Source of the DNA: Mauremys mutica | Taxonomy: Eukaryota; Chordata; Testudines; Geoemydidae | Length of the DNA: 64,000 nucleotides | Assembly (NCBI RefSeq): GCF_020497125.1 | Contig: NC_059081.1 | Coordinates: forward strand, 17,951,105-18,015,104 | Direction of reading: 5' to 3' | In this document: piece after piece, positions 12,830-24,800 of the stretch | How the letters are laid out: each line of letters opens with the position of its first letter | Numbering within the stretch: the first letter of the stretch is position 1 | Position numbers and translations under genes: made by a program | The notes under the pieces: model-generated | The model's database searches: none | What the model was told of the DNA's origin: nothing | Seen by the model: the letters and a program-made list of their open reading frames with translations, nothing else

Positions 12830-13627
12830 TCAGGGAGGATGAGGCCCTGTTCTAGCAGTTGAAGTGTGAAAACCAAGGGAGGAGAAACTGGTTCTGTAGT
12901 TGGCAAGCCATTCACAGTCTTTGTTTAATCCTGAGCTGATGGTGTCAAATTTGCAGATGAACTGGAGCTCAGCAGTTTCTCTTTGAAGTCTGGTCCTGAA
13001 GTTTTTTTGCTGCAGGATGGCCACCTTAAGATCTGCTATTGTGTGGCCAGGGAGGTTGAAGTGTTCTCCTACAGGTTTTTGTATATTGCCATTCCTAATA
13101 TCTGATTTGTGTCCATTTATCCTTTTCCTTAGAGACTGTCCAGTTTGGCCGATGTACATAGCAGAGGGGCATTGCTGGCATATGATGGCATATATTACAT
13201 TGGTGGACGTGCAGGTGAATGAACCGGTGATGGTGTGGCTGATCTGGTTAGGTCCTGTGATGGTGTCGCTGGTGTAGATATGTGGGCAGAGTTGGCATCG
13301 AGGTTTGTTGCATGGATTGGTTCCTGAGCTAGAGTTACTATGGTGCGGTGTGCAGTTGCTGATGAGAATATGCTTCAGGTTGGCAGGTTGTCTGTGGGCG
13401 AGGACTGGCCTGCCACCCAAGGCTTGTGAAAGTGTGGGATCATTCTCCAGGATGGGTTGTAGATCCCTGATGATGCGCTGGAGGGGTTTTAGTTGGGGAC
13501 TGTATGTGATGGCCAGTGGAGTCCTGTTGGTTTCTTTCTTGGGTTTGTCTTGCAGTAGGAGGCTTCTGGGTACACGTCTGGCTCTGTTGATCTGTCTCCT
13601 TATTTCCTCGTGCCGGGTACTGTAGTT
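12830..13627 (-). pseudogene. Penelope-like GIY-YIG endonuclease domain
   Basis: This is the C-terminal domain of the same polyprotein, now in a different frame. It nicks target DNA to prime reverse transcription. Seen are a cysteine cluster (NPCNKPRCQLCPHI), the GIY-equivalent VIYAIICQQCP, the YIG-equivalent MYIGQTGQSLRKRINGHK, and GEHFNLPGH with the conserved Glu. It ends TGPHPP and a stop at 12830. The first ATG in this frame is at 13420, but homology begins upstream (PLAITYSPQLKPLQRIIRD), as expected from a frameshift. The second inverted copy at 15036-15319 differs by one residue (Arg for Cys) in the overlap, so it is an arm of the element and not another gene. Confidence 0.88.
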
Positions 13628-15029
13628 TTGAGAATGCTTGGTGGAGATTTTGTAGGTGTTGGTCTCTGTCTGTGGGGTTAGAGCAGATGCGGTTGTACCT
13701 CAGTGCTTGGCTGTAGACAATGGATCTTGTGGTGTGCCCGGGATGGAAGCTGGAGGCATGAAGGTAGGCATAGCGGTCGGTAGGTTTTCGGTATAGGGTG
13801 GTGTTAATGTGACCATCAATTATTTGCACCGTAGTGTCTAGGAAGTGGACCTCCCTTGTAGATTGGTCCAGGCTGAGGTTGATGGTGGGGTGGAAGCTGT
13901 TGAAATCATGGTGGAATTTTTCTAGAGTCTCCTTCCCATGGGTCCAGATGATGAAGATGTCATCAATGTAGCGTAGGTAGAGAAGGGGCGTGAGTGGACG
14001 GGAGCTGAGGAAGCGTTGTTCCAGGTCAGCCATAAAAATATTGGCATATTGTGGGGCCATGCGGGTGCCCATAGCGGTGCCACTGATCTGGAGATATATG
14101 TTGTCATCAAATTTGAAATAGTTGTGTCTGAGGATAAAGGCACAGAGCTCAGCAACCAGTTGTGCTGTGGCATCATCAGGGATACAGTTCCTGACAGCTT
14201 GTATTCCATCAGCGTGTGGGATGTTGGTGTAGAGAGCCTCTACATCCATGGTGGCCAGGATGGTGTTTTCTGGAAGGTCACCAATGCATTGTAGTTTCCT
14301 CAGGAAATCAGTGGTGTCACGGAGATAGCTGGGAGTGCTGGTGGCATAGGGTCTGAGTAGAGAGTCCACATATCCAGACAGTCCTTCAGTGAGAGTTCCA
14401 ATGCCCGAGATGATGGGGCGTCCAGGATTTCCAGGTTTGTGGATTTTGGGCAGTAGATAGAATAGCCCTGGTCGGGGCTCTAAGGGTATGTTTATTTGTT
14501 CCGGTGTAAGTGTAGGGAGTGTCCTGAGTAGATGGTGCAGTTTCTTAGTGTATTCCTCAGTGGGATCTGAGGGAAGTGGCCTGTAGAATTTGGTGTTGGA
14601 GAGTTGTCTGGCGGCCTCCTTTTGGTAGTCAGACCTGTTCATGATGACAACAGCACCTCCTTTATCAGCCTCTTTGATTATAATGTCAGGATGGTTTCTG
14701 AGGCTGTGGATGGCATTGCGTTCTGCACGACTTAGGTTATGAGGCAAGCGATGTTGTTTTTCCACAATTTCTGCCTGTGCACGTTGGCGGAAGCATTCAA
14801 TGTATAGGTCCAGACTGTCATTTCGACCCTCAGGAGGAGTCCATGTGGAGTTCTTCTTTTTGTGCTGTTGGTGGGAGGGTAACTGTGTATCAGTGCACTG
14901 TTCAGTGTTGTCCTGGAAGTATTCTTTGAGTCGGAGACGGCGAAAGTAGGCTTCCAGATCGCCGCAGAACTGTGTCATGTTGGTGGGGGTGGCAGGGCAG
15001 AAAGAGAGTCCCCGAGATAGGACAGACAC
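13628..15029 (-). pseudogene. Penelope-like reverse transcriptase (N-terminally truncated)
   Basis: The frame encodes a Penelope-type reverse transcriptase, which copies the element's RNA into DNA in the nucleus. It opens right at the inverted junction with SVLSRGLSFCP, a motif normally reached after an upstream N-terminal part, so the 5' end is missing. Visible motifs are ADKGGAVVIM (about residues 121-130), YLLPKIHKPGNPGRPIISGI, motif A with TMDVEALYTNIP (Asp 262), motif B SGTAMGTRMAPQYAN, and the catalytic YIDD at 354-357. After about residue 467 the frame changes, near 13628. The remainder of the open frame, to 13440, is then out of frame with the endonuclease that should follow. The catalytic core looks intact. 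Confidence 0.9.
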
Positions 15030-15529
15030 AAATCAGACACAAATCAGATATTAGGAATGGCAATATACAAAAACCTGTAGGAGAACACTTCAACCTCCCT
15101 GGCCACACAATAGCAGATCTTAAGGTGGCCATCCTGCAGCAAAAAAACTTCAGGACCAGACTTCAAAGAGAAACTGCTGAGCTCCAGTTCATCTGCAAAT
15201 TTGACACCATCAGCTCAGGATTAAACAAAGACCGTGAATGGCTTGCCAACTACAGAACCAGTTTCTCCTCCCTTGGTTTTCACACTTCAACTGCTAGAAC
15301 AGGGCCTCATCCTCCCTGATTGATCTAACCTCGTTATCTCTAGCTTGCTTCTTGCTTGCACATATAAACCTGCCCCTGGAAATTTCCACCACTTGCATCT
15401 GAAGAAGTGGGTATTCACCCACGAAAGCTCATGCTGTAAAACGTCTGTTAGTCTATAAGGTGCCACAGGACTCTTTGCTGCTTCTACAGAACCAGACTAA
15501 CACGGCTACCCCTCTGATACTTAACTATA

Positions 15530-16912
15530 ACAACTAATTAGCCAGTCAGCAACAGAGAACTCATGAAGAAAATTGTTCTGGCCATCCAACTGGAAAATAC
15601 GCTTGTCAGAGATATACCACTGAGCAACGACATGTGACAGAGGAGCACAAGCAATATGGTGAATTTTCTACTAAATGAAATAGCTAAAAAAGTCACAGTG
15701 AGCCCTTTCTACAATCTTTGCTCGTGTGAGAGTTTTGATGTCACAAGAAATCCCAAGGTAAATGTATGCGTTCGCGTTTTTGACTGTGATTGCCATTGTC
15801 TGTCTGAAGGTGTTTTATGTCAGGTGAGCCTCAGTGATTGGCAAACCCATTTTTGAATGTGTTCAGGTGAGAATGGAATAGTGCCATGTTAGCTTTGACA
15901 GTCTGTGTGGTTTGACAGCTGATGGGGCAGTGGCTCTGCCGGGTGCACAAATGGGGTGCTGAACTCAGAAACTATTTTTTGTTTCACAGTTTTGCCCACC
16001 AAGAAGTACCTGCCAGCAAGGCTTCAATGAAAAGTATGGATGAGATTGAATCTCTAGTGAAAAAGTGCATCAATGCTGTCAATGCCAGTGGTGTCAATAA
16101 GGGGAGATTTGCAACGCTGTGCAAAATGGGCTGACACACACATAAGGTGCTTCTGAATTACAACCTGGTCTACTGACTTAGTTTTAATGACAGTGTGCAG
16201 AGGCTGTTTGAGCTGCGGGAGCAGCTCGTTGAGGTTTTGAAAACAGTTTCACCAGAACTATCCCCAAAGCTACAAAATCCAGAAGTACATGATTGTTTGC
16301 TATTTTTGAAAGTTTTTACCAAGGCGTGCTTCCTTGAACTGGAGCGTCAGAAACCTCACCTAATGATATTTGACAGAACTGAAGTAATTAATGCATTCAA
16401 AATGACAATCACTGACATCCAGCAACTACAGGAGGAACAGGATTCTACAGTTTTTTTTATCAGCTTAGTTAGTTTCTCAGCTGTCAGGATGAGAATGTTC
16501 AGCAAAAGGTCAGTTTAGCTGTAACTGAATACCTGAGTATCCTCTTGGAGGATCTTGGAAATTATTTCAGGAAAACTTTTTCCATCAGTACACCTTCGTG
16601 ACCGACCCATTCAGTAATTCTAGTTCATGATCTACGGCTGCAAACAAACAAACTGCCTCGCAAGACAGATCAACTTCCTTCAACACTCTCAAGTACCTCA
16701 TGCTGCAAATGTACAATGATGCAAGAATGGAAACATATTTCTGTCAGCCCAGTGTTACAGTACTGGAGGTCTGGAGTAATGTCTACCTGTCTGAGTACAC
16801 CTACAAGCAGAGTTGCTTTGCTTTTCTTGTCCCTGTTTTCTACTACTGTGCTGTGTGAGAGGGCATTTGGTGAACTGCATTTTCTGAAGAACACGTACTG
16901 AAACTGCTCACG
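15530..16912 (+). pseudogene. Decayed hAT-type transposase
   Basis: Three broken open frames (15922-16134, 16195-16518, 16716-16901) read as one degraded protein. The last carries VALLFLSLFSTTVLCERAFG followed by ELHFLKNTY, which looks like the C-terminal dimerisation region of hAT transposases (CER.F..L..IK). The middle frame, from RLFELREQLVEVLK onward, has the helical pattern preceding it. Stops and frame changes rule out function. No boundaries are visible, and the Penelope insertion lies immediately upstream. It could instead be a domesticated-transposase pseudogene. Confidence 0.55.
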
Positions 16913-17962
16913 GATGCTAATTTAGTTTCACAGGAGACCTGGGATCCTTCAGACTTGCCATTCAAAGAGTTCCTGAACTTTTGCACATAGTCTGATCCAA
17001 TCCAGAACTTTAGTAAAGTACAATGTAACAGGATTCTGTTTGTTGTCACTATTATCATTATTATTACTGAATTGGATTGATTTTTTTTGTCTACATTTAT
17101 GTAAGAGAAATTTTGGACATATTTGCAGATACGTTTTTTATTATTATTTGGACTTTTATTATGAAAAAGGATTTCTAAATTTAGTTCAGAATTGTACAGA
17201 CATTGTTTCTCTTGTGTTTAGGTTCAATAAAGAATATAGACAACTGTACATTATTTTTATTAATGAGTCTTCAAAAAATCCTACATTAATAAATTAGAAT
17301 GATTTGGACATGTGTATGTGCATATTTATTTGTTTTTCCTACATTTAATTAAGTATTTTAGGAAAAATTGTCAGAGTGGCCACCAGCAAGAATTGGTGGT
17401 CACCAAATTTTTTTTGTGAGAATCCCTGAAGTTAACAGAAAACCAATAGAATTTTTTTTTCATATATTCTAAAAGTAATTTTTGAAAAGTTTTCCGAGAG
17501 GCATCAAGGATACTTTACCAGCTAATTTTACCTGCTTAACGAGAAAACTAGTAAGAGGTGATTGACCAGTATGTGAAATACCCCACTGCCATAGTGAGCT
17601 AACTTTGGATGTTACCCTTCCAAATTCAAGTAACAAGACTGTGATCGCAGCGAGAGAAAGAGCTACATGTCTGTCAGAATGAGCTGTATGTTCTGGAGGT
17701 ACTGAGAACGCAAATTTTATTTTATCTAATAAAAAACAAGCTCCTATAGGAAATACAGTGTTCTCTGTCACATGTGTATTCAATTCAGTTTCAGGTTCAG
17801 TTGGACTCAGTCATATTTTGAAACATTAACCATCTAATGTACTATACCACCCATGAAAACAGCGGTCAGTACATTTGTTTTGAAAAATGAAGTAGAAAAA
17901 TGCAGTTAGTATAGACAATAACCTTCAAGTAATTCTGACAATTAAACTGTTGCCACTTCCCT
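16913..17962. other. Intergenic, nothing recognised
   Basis: This is AT-rich, non-coding sequence. The 85-codon frame at 17040-17297 is aromatic- and leucine-rich with no domain. Confidence 0.4.
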
Positions 17963-18728
17963 TTTATTCTGTAGCCAAAATAATTGCTGAAAATAAACTC
18001 AATCCCCCAACAATGACACTCACAGTTATCGATCTAGGTATTCATATGTCCACTATCACTTTAGTATCAAAACATCTCCCAAGTATTGAAAAATAGAAAT
18101 AGAAAAATAGAAAAGTAAAAAACCTTCCTCCCTTACTTCATTTAGGGAACATTTGTCTATTTCTATATGTTAAAAATAATTTTAATGTTGGAATCAAAGA
18201 CACCAAATAATGATTTAAGCAAAGCCATCTTTACTGTAAGATGTTTGCCCCTAGTATGCCAGAACAATGCAAAGTCAATAAACATTCCAGTAGAGCCTCA
18301 CCAGTTTCTGAAAGGTGTAGTTACACATAATCTAATTTGGAAACAGTAATACAGTAGAAAAAAATAGGTCAAATAATATATACTGAAACAACATTAAGTT
18401 TCTGACTTATGCCAACAAAACCCAGGATATTTAGTTTTAAAGCTATTGATCCATCTAGTGAAGAAACTGTCATGGTATATGATGATGTGTTTTGCTGACA
18501 CCCCAGAAATACTGAAGCAATTATGAAATAGAATAATTTCTTTCCCTAGTCTTGGTTTTGACTGAGTAAGATTTATCAGAAGTTACTCTTTTAAAAGAAT
18601 TAGACTGTAAAGATTCAGAATTCTGCATCAGTGCCAAACCAAACCCGTGCACATACATGATAGTTCTGAAATATTACAACTAAACACATTTGCATTTCAC
18701 ATCAGTAGTATATGATGCTATATCCTAC
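17963..18728 (-). other. ZRANB3: Probable ZRANB3 3' UTR
   Basis: This is the AT-rich stretch after the stop codon. The first AATAAA on the minus strand is at 17968-17963; a second is near 17721-17716. Neither can be confirmed without transcript data. Confidence 0.3.
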
Positions 18729-18827
18729 TCACATCTTTATAAAAAATTTTGTGATATCAGATCCATATTTTGAAGCTAAAGAATGTCGTTTCATCTGGCT
18801 TCTTTCCTTGGCTTGTTTAGCAGTTCT
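18729..18827 (-). CDS. ZRANB3: ZRANB3 last coding exon with degenerate APIM
   Basis: This exon has 32 codons and a TGA stop at 18731-18729, after an acceptor TTTCTTTTCAG. It encodes [20 protein letters not shown] followed by [12 protein letters not shown]. Mammalian ZRANB3 ends with an APIM PCNA-binding motif (K/R, aromatic, two aliphatic, K/R). The aligned residues here are K-F-F-I-K, so the third position is phenylalanine instead of an aliphatic residue. Confidence 0.95.
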   Translation of the reverse strand, partial: RTAKQAKERSQMKRHSLASKYGSDITKFFIKM

Positions 18828-21800
18828 CTGAAAAGAAAGACTGAAGTTTCTGAATATATTAAAAATTACTTAGGAACAGTATTCAACATTTGAGTTTATC
18901 TTGATTGTTAAAGAATTGGGGTCTCATGTTAGATCAAACATGTTGTAACACTTATCACATTATCTTAAAGCTAGATGCTTGTAACAGGGTGACTACTTTC
19001 AAGTTCTTGTTGAACCAAAGTCTTCCAATTTGGCACACTCATTTTTTTATGAAGTACTGAGTATAGAAGAAAGATCAACACTGATTTTTCTATTAGAGAT
19101 CACAAGAAGGACATCAGTCTTACTTACTGAGTAAAACTCTTCATGTGCTTTTTTAAAACTAGAATCTTGAAGTCTGATATACTTGTTAATTGTTGGATTA
19201 AAGAAAAAAACATATTTGGAATTTGCTATTTCTACTATAAGTCACCAAAATGTCAGTCTATTTATAAAAGAGTTGCATTAATTTCTTCTGCAAGGCACTC
19301 ATGTGGTAGAATTTGAAGACCAATTTGGAGAAATTATGATAATCTAAATTCACAGGTTCTATTTAAGAGATTTTAGCCAGCTAACTGTTGAAGATGACTA
19401 TTGAAGTATGTTGCAGGCCCTGATGCTTGTAACCCTGTCCACCAAAAGAGTGCATTGCCGTCAACTAGTACTTAATATTTAGCAGTCAGGTAGCACTGTA
19501 CATCAGTGCTGTGAAAATAAATGTTCTTATAGGGAGTTTGGTGAGGACTGATACATGTATTATTTCTTTCCCGACATGGATAAACAAATGCAAGACAAAT
19601 GGCTAGCACCAAGTCACACAGCAAGTCAGTGGGAGAGCCAGGATTAGAACACCGTAATATATGGTTCCAAGGTGGATTAGAGAATCACTTTAAATACATC
19701 TTATATTTTTAAAGATGATCTGTGCTTGTATCTTACTTTTTACTCATAGTACACCTGCATTAGTGAAAGAGACTCATTTACCTTAAAAGGCAGCATCTTT
19801 TAAAGCTTTTTCTAAAATTACTACCATTTGATGGTTATTTACTTACCTGTGCAAAATAAGTTTGGTAGTCCTAGTCCAATTCTTAGTAGATAAGTGTCTA
19901 CATTAAAAACATCACTGCAACTGACAGTAACAAACATCCTTGCTGTCTTTCTCAGCAGTGGTGCCAAAAATCAAACAGGTTGCTTTGAAGTTTACTAACA
20001 TCACATTATTACATGATCCTTTCATCCCCACTGATACTGTCCTCCCTCCAGGTTTGGTAGAACAGAGACATGTTAACAACACAGCATGCAGAAGCTTCCA
20101 ATGATGCTATTCATTCTCTACAAAAACAATGAGAAATATCCTATCTGGTAATTTTCTGCTAGCAGCTTCTCGCCTCGTTCATAACAAATGGATAATGCCT
20201 TCCATCGCTGGACTTTGCAGGTAGTCCAGTGTTGTTGCTGGAGGCTTGAGGACTAAGTGCAACTCTTCAGTTCAAGCCACCAATAGAGTTCTTCCAAAAT
20301 TGTAGCAACACTTCAGCAACCGATTATTAGCACTAGGGCAACAACTTGCAGTGATATCAACTAACTTTAAGGCAATTATATGCTTGTCTCTTTTTAGAGA
20401 AAATTTTCAATTTGTTACAAATTGTATTGCAGTAATTTACCAATCAGGGTGGGCTGAATGAGGAGAGAAGCTTGTATCAGAAAGAAAATGATCAGGTAAG
20501 AAATTTCTCATTCTGTTGCAGAGCTTCTCTCCTCGTTCAGAATAACTGGGAATTAGTGAGCAGTGAATCACAGACTTACAGAGAGGAAGGATAAGCAGAA
20601 TTATTATTATTACTACTACTATCGGAGAACAACAGGCAGAAATAGACATACCCCCCATTACAAAAGCTTTGTAATTTAAGGAATTATTTGGGGACCAACC
20701 TAGTAGCATGTCTCTGTAGAGGACTGGAAATTCCTTTGCAATCTTCCTAGGATGAGGTTCACACACTTTCTTCCTATGATACCACAAAGGACCTTCCTTA
20801 TAGAGGAAGCCTTGATTCCCTCAGTCTGTGGTTTCTCAGATGCCTAGCATGCTAATTGGTGCAGGATTTTAACATCTTGCTTGCAGCATCTTTGAGGTTC
20901 TAAGGCCTGGGCATTTTGAATAGGATGAGATCAACAGGGAACAAATGGTGTATGGACTTCATATGTTGGAGATTTTGAAATCTGTATGGTATCCCTCACT
21001 CTTATGGCCTAATGGATCTTTTGGAAGGAAGTCCCCTTCTGAAAAGGTGACTGTTTTTTTTCACTGGGGGCTAACTTAAGGGGGAAGTTAAGTTTTAGGA
21101 ACTTAAGGTAGAAAGCTGTTGATGTAGTTGTGTGGAGCACCGAGACTTTCTGTGCCTCTGTTGTGGACACAGACTGCCTAAAGTGCTCTTCTTACGCTTT
21201 AATGTGGAGCCAGCTCATGGAGAGGAAGAGGGACAGAAAGAAACCACTTCTCGCCTTTCAGATTCTTGGAAGACAGAGTCTATGACTGAAAGCCAGGCAG
21301 GCACAATTCCCATTACACCGCTGCCCGAGAAAGGGCTTCACAGAAATCACAGGCATCTCATCCCAGACATGCTGAACACATGTGCCTCATACAGTAATCA
21401 TGATACAGAGCCCTGTTACAGCCCCTGTACAAGTGGAGAGCCCCACTCATTGGTGGGAAGGCAAAGGAGAAATAATTTAAAACTGTATTTTTACATCACT
21501 TGCTCACTAATACTACAGATTAATTCCTCATGAATGAATACTTGCTTTTGTCCTTTTGGAATCTGGAGCCTCTGGAGTTTCCAAGCCTTGGCCCTGAGCA
21601 GGCTGTTAGGGGTCCTGGTCTCCTTGGAAATCTTCATGTTCCTGGTCACGCCTTCCATGGTGGAGTTACAGCTTTGGGTAGGGAGTGTGGCCCTTGCATG
21701 CCAGTCTGACTCAAGGCCCCTTGTCCTGCCAGAGCAAGGGCGAATGGCTTATGGCAGCAGAGCAGAGCTTGCTTTCTCAAACATGTAACCCTGGCAAAGC

Positions 21801-24800
21801 AAGGGTCAGTGGCTTGCAGCAGCAGGGCACAACTCACCCTATGAAGCTCCTGAAACACTGCCTGTAAACTCCTCAGACTTGGCTTGATGTTTGTAGGGCT
21901 TCTTTGCTGTCATGGTGGTGGTTAGGAGGGCAAAGGGAGCTCCCTAGAGGTACTGTACCGGTGAAACCTGACGGTTAGAGCCTCAACACTCAATTGATTC
22001 CACAAGCTCAGGAGAATGAGCTGAAATGAAGTTGCTGTTCCATGCAAATGAATAAAAATTCAAGTTATAAAACAAAATGGTCAGGAGAAACTGAACTACC
22101 AGCTTGTTCCGCTGCTGGAGGAAGACATTTTGGTGACCTGAGCTGAAGGGCAGGGCTTAATCTTGGAGCTTCCAGCAACAACAACACTGGACCACCTCTG
22201 AATTCAATAGATGTGAGGCATTGCTCATTAGTGATAAATGAAGAGAGAAGCAGTGCAGCAGAAAGGACTTCAGCTTCAGTCTCCACTGGTAGAAACCTAA
22301 GAACAACTTTCACATGCACTGAATGTACCATGCTACCACGTATATGCTGCTGATGTACAATCCAGTGTTGCACAACTTGGAGCATATATGCTGCCTATAG
22401 TGGCACCGTAAATCTGTTCGCAAACCCACACTGGGAATTTTTAGAATGCCTTCTTTTTACTATTTATCTTATACTTAATACTAGGGAAAGACTGTTACCC
22501 CTCCAGGAAGTCTGCATACTCTAACACCTGTTCAAATGTGGTTGCAAGATCACTTGCAGAGTACCTGCTGGTGTGACACCTTGAGTATACACCAGCAATC
22601 TCTAGGAAACTGCACTTCAAGAACCTACTAAAGGAGTGAAAAAGACAACTTAAATTAACATAACTACACTGAAATGCACCCAACCTCTTTATTTGGGGAA
22701 ATCAGTATCTAGGACTGAGGATATAGTATTTCTGGTGTAATATTTTTATTTTTGCAGATTATTGTTTGTAGTACCAGGAACTCTACTGATAGACCACAAC
22801 CCTACTGTGCTAGTCACTGTACGCACATATTTTACTTTCTAAAAACCAGGATAATCAAATTACTTATTATTTTGACTATTCACAGCACATAGGTCTTAAG
22901 CACATCATATTTTTGTTCAACTTTTACAATCTTAATACTATTATTTGCAAAGAAAGCAAAAAAGAAAACTCCTAATCTTTGGATAAAAACCAGGGGTTTT
23001 ATTGAGTTCCTGAAAACTTAATTTACTACTCCCAACAGAGTGTGTGTCTAAGGCTACCACTGTAAATCAAACTAAGTAAGGGTTACTAATTGTGATTATT
23101 GCTGTTGATTATTTTTGCCTTTGACAGTTTATTTTACTTATATTTCTAAAGAACAATGAAACTCACTTCATTCAGTCTATTTAGGGACCTGATCCTGTCA
23201 CATTTTCCAATGTACTATGTTCACTGGTTGCAAGATCAGCTGAGTTACAGTTACACAGAAACAGGAAATGTGGGTTGATGCTATAGGGCAGTGGTTCTCA
23301 AACTTTTGTACTGGTGACCTCTTTCACACAGCAAGCCTCTGAGTGAGACCCCTCTTATACATTAAAAACACTTTTTAATATATTTAACACCATTATAAAT
23401 GCTGGAGGAAAAGCGGGGTTGGGGTGGAGGCTGACAGCTTGCGACCCTCCCATGTAATAACCTGGCAACCCCCTGAGGGGTCCTGACCCCCAGTTTGAGA
23501 ACCCCTGCTTTAGGGGGAGGTGATGAGAGGGCCAGGAACATCTCCGTCCATCTTACATGACATGATCTGACTTCAGTGGGGCTCTACACAGGCACAAGGA
23601 TGCACCCACCCAGTTACAACTGTAGGATCATGGCCTTAGATGGAAGGCCCACTGATAGCTTTTTAGTTTAAATTAGTCAGAAAAAATAAACTATAAGTGT
23701 TCACCACTGAAATTAACTGCATTACCTGACACTTAAATCAGCTCTGCCCTGTATACTTCCCATGTTTAAACTCTGCATGACTGCAGAAAGTATGACTGTA
23801 ACTAGCTGCACTATAGAGATCAAAAATAGTTTATTTTAATGTTCGTAAGTGTAAAGTGATCAAGGTGCTGTAAAATCCTAGTGCCTAAAATTACAAATAT
23901 TACTTTCTAACCTATTTGTGCTGTTTGGCCCTGAACTCCTTCTCTGTTGAGAGCTAGCATGAATATAAACAGTAGCATAGCCATGGTAGCATGCACAGTG
24001 GCAGTGGAGGCATGGCTTTGCCATGCCAACTACAAGCTCACTTGAAACTGGTGTGTCTGTACTTGACATGGCTAAGCCATGCTTCCATTGTCACTACCTG
24101 TGCTACTGTGGCTTCACTACTATTTATACTTGCACTAGCTTGATGAGAGCTAGCACAAGCACATATATGAGAGCAGGGGAATTACACTCCTTGTTTAAAG
24201 TGTAGACATAGCCTAAATTATCACGTATGCAAAAAGTATCCTATTAAGTCCTCCTCAAGAGGTGAAGAAAGAAGAAGCTTCTACTGTACCCATTATGGAG
24301 AACTGATATAAAGTAATGCTTTTGACAGTTTTATAGCAAGAACTTTCAACAAACAGGATTTGAAGCCATTGCAGGTCATATCAGGGGATCAGGTGGGAAT
24401 ATATTATAGCATATGTGTAGTGCTTATACACTTGAGCCGATATTTTGAAAAGCAATTAGCAATTTTGGGAGCATAACTGAGACATTTATAAAAAAGGACT
24501 GGTTTTCAGAAAGTGCTGAGCACCCAATCCTCAGAAAATCTGGCTCCTTTAAAGTGTATCAAGTTTGGTGACCAAGAAGTCATCTAGTTATTTTTGAAAA
24601 TTATGGCTGTAGAATTTTTCATTGACACTTCCATAAATTATCTATTTACTTACACATTCAGGGGATTATGAGTTGATTTATACTGACCTCCTTATGACAA
24701 ACTGTACACAGAGTTTGAAGATTTTCCAGAGAGCACTGTCCTCCTCCATTATAAACTGGTTTGATATGATCCACCTGCCAGAACTGGCCTTCTGTTGGGT

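Larger units (their letters stand above)
12665..15517 (-). mobile_element. Penelope-like retroelement, head-to-head insertion
   Basis: The insertion is bounded by a perfect 12-bp target duplication TACTTAACTATA (12653-12664 and 15518-15529). The 449-bp arms 12665-13113 and 15036-15484 are inverted copies of one another with only a couple of differences in what I compared. The right arm continues 33 bases further to the terminus TAACACGGCTACCCCTCTGA; the left arm lacks this. Between the arms lie a reverse transcriptase and a GIY-YIG endonuclease on the minus strand. So the element is a 5'-truncated sense copy joined to an inverted 3' end. Confidence 0.92.
18828..24687 (-). other. ZRANB3: ZRANB3 intron before last coding exon
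   Basis: This 5.9-kb intron is mostly unrecognised. It holds a MIR-like fragment near 19575-19655, three copies of a hairpin motif at 20163-20538, a hAT element at 23289-23517 and a truncated MITE at 23971-24213. The open frames at 21132-21788 have no recognised domain. Confidence 0.75.

Noticed and set aside
13440..13628. Last 60 or so codons of the Penelope frame
   Set aside because: Homology moves to another frame near 13628, so this tail is out-of-frame sequence.
14972..15319. Plus-strand frame with GIY-YIG-like end
   Set aside because: It is the inverted arm of the Penelope-like element and repeats the endonuclease tail at 12830-13113 with one residue changed.
21132..21788. Two adjacent plus-strand frames of 133 and 84 codons
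   Set aside because: No splice sites, domain or conserved motif; composition is like the surrounding repeat-like DNA.
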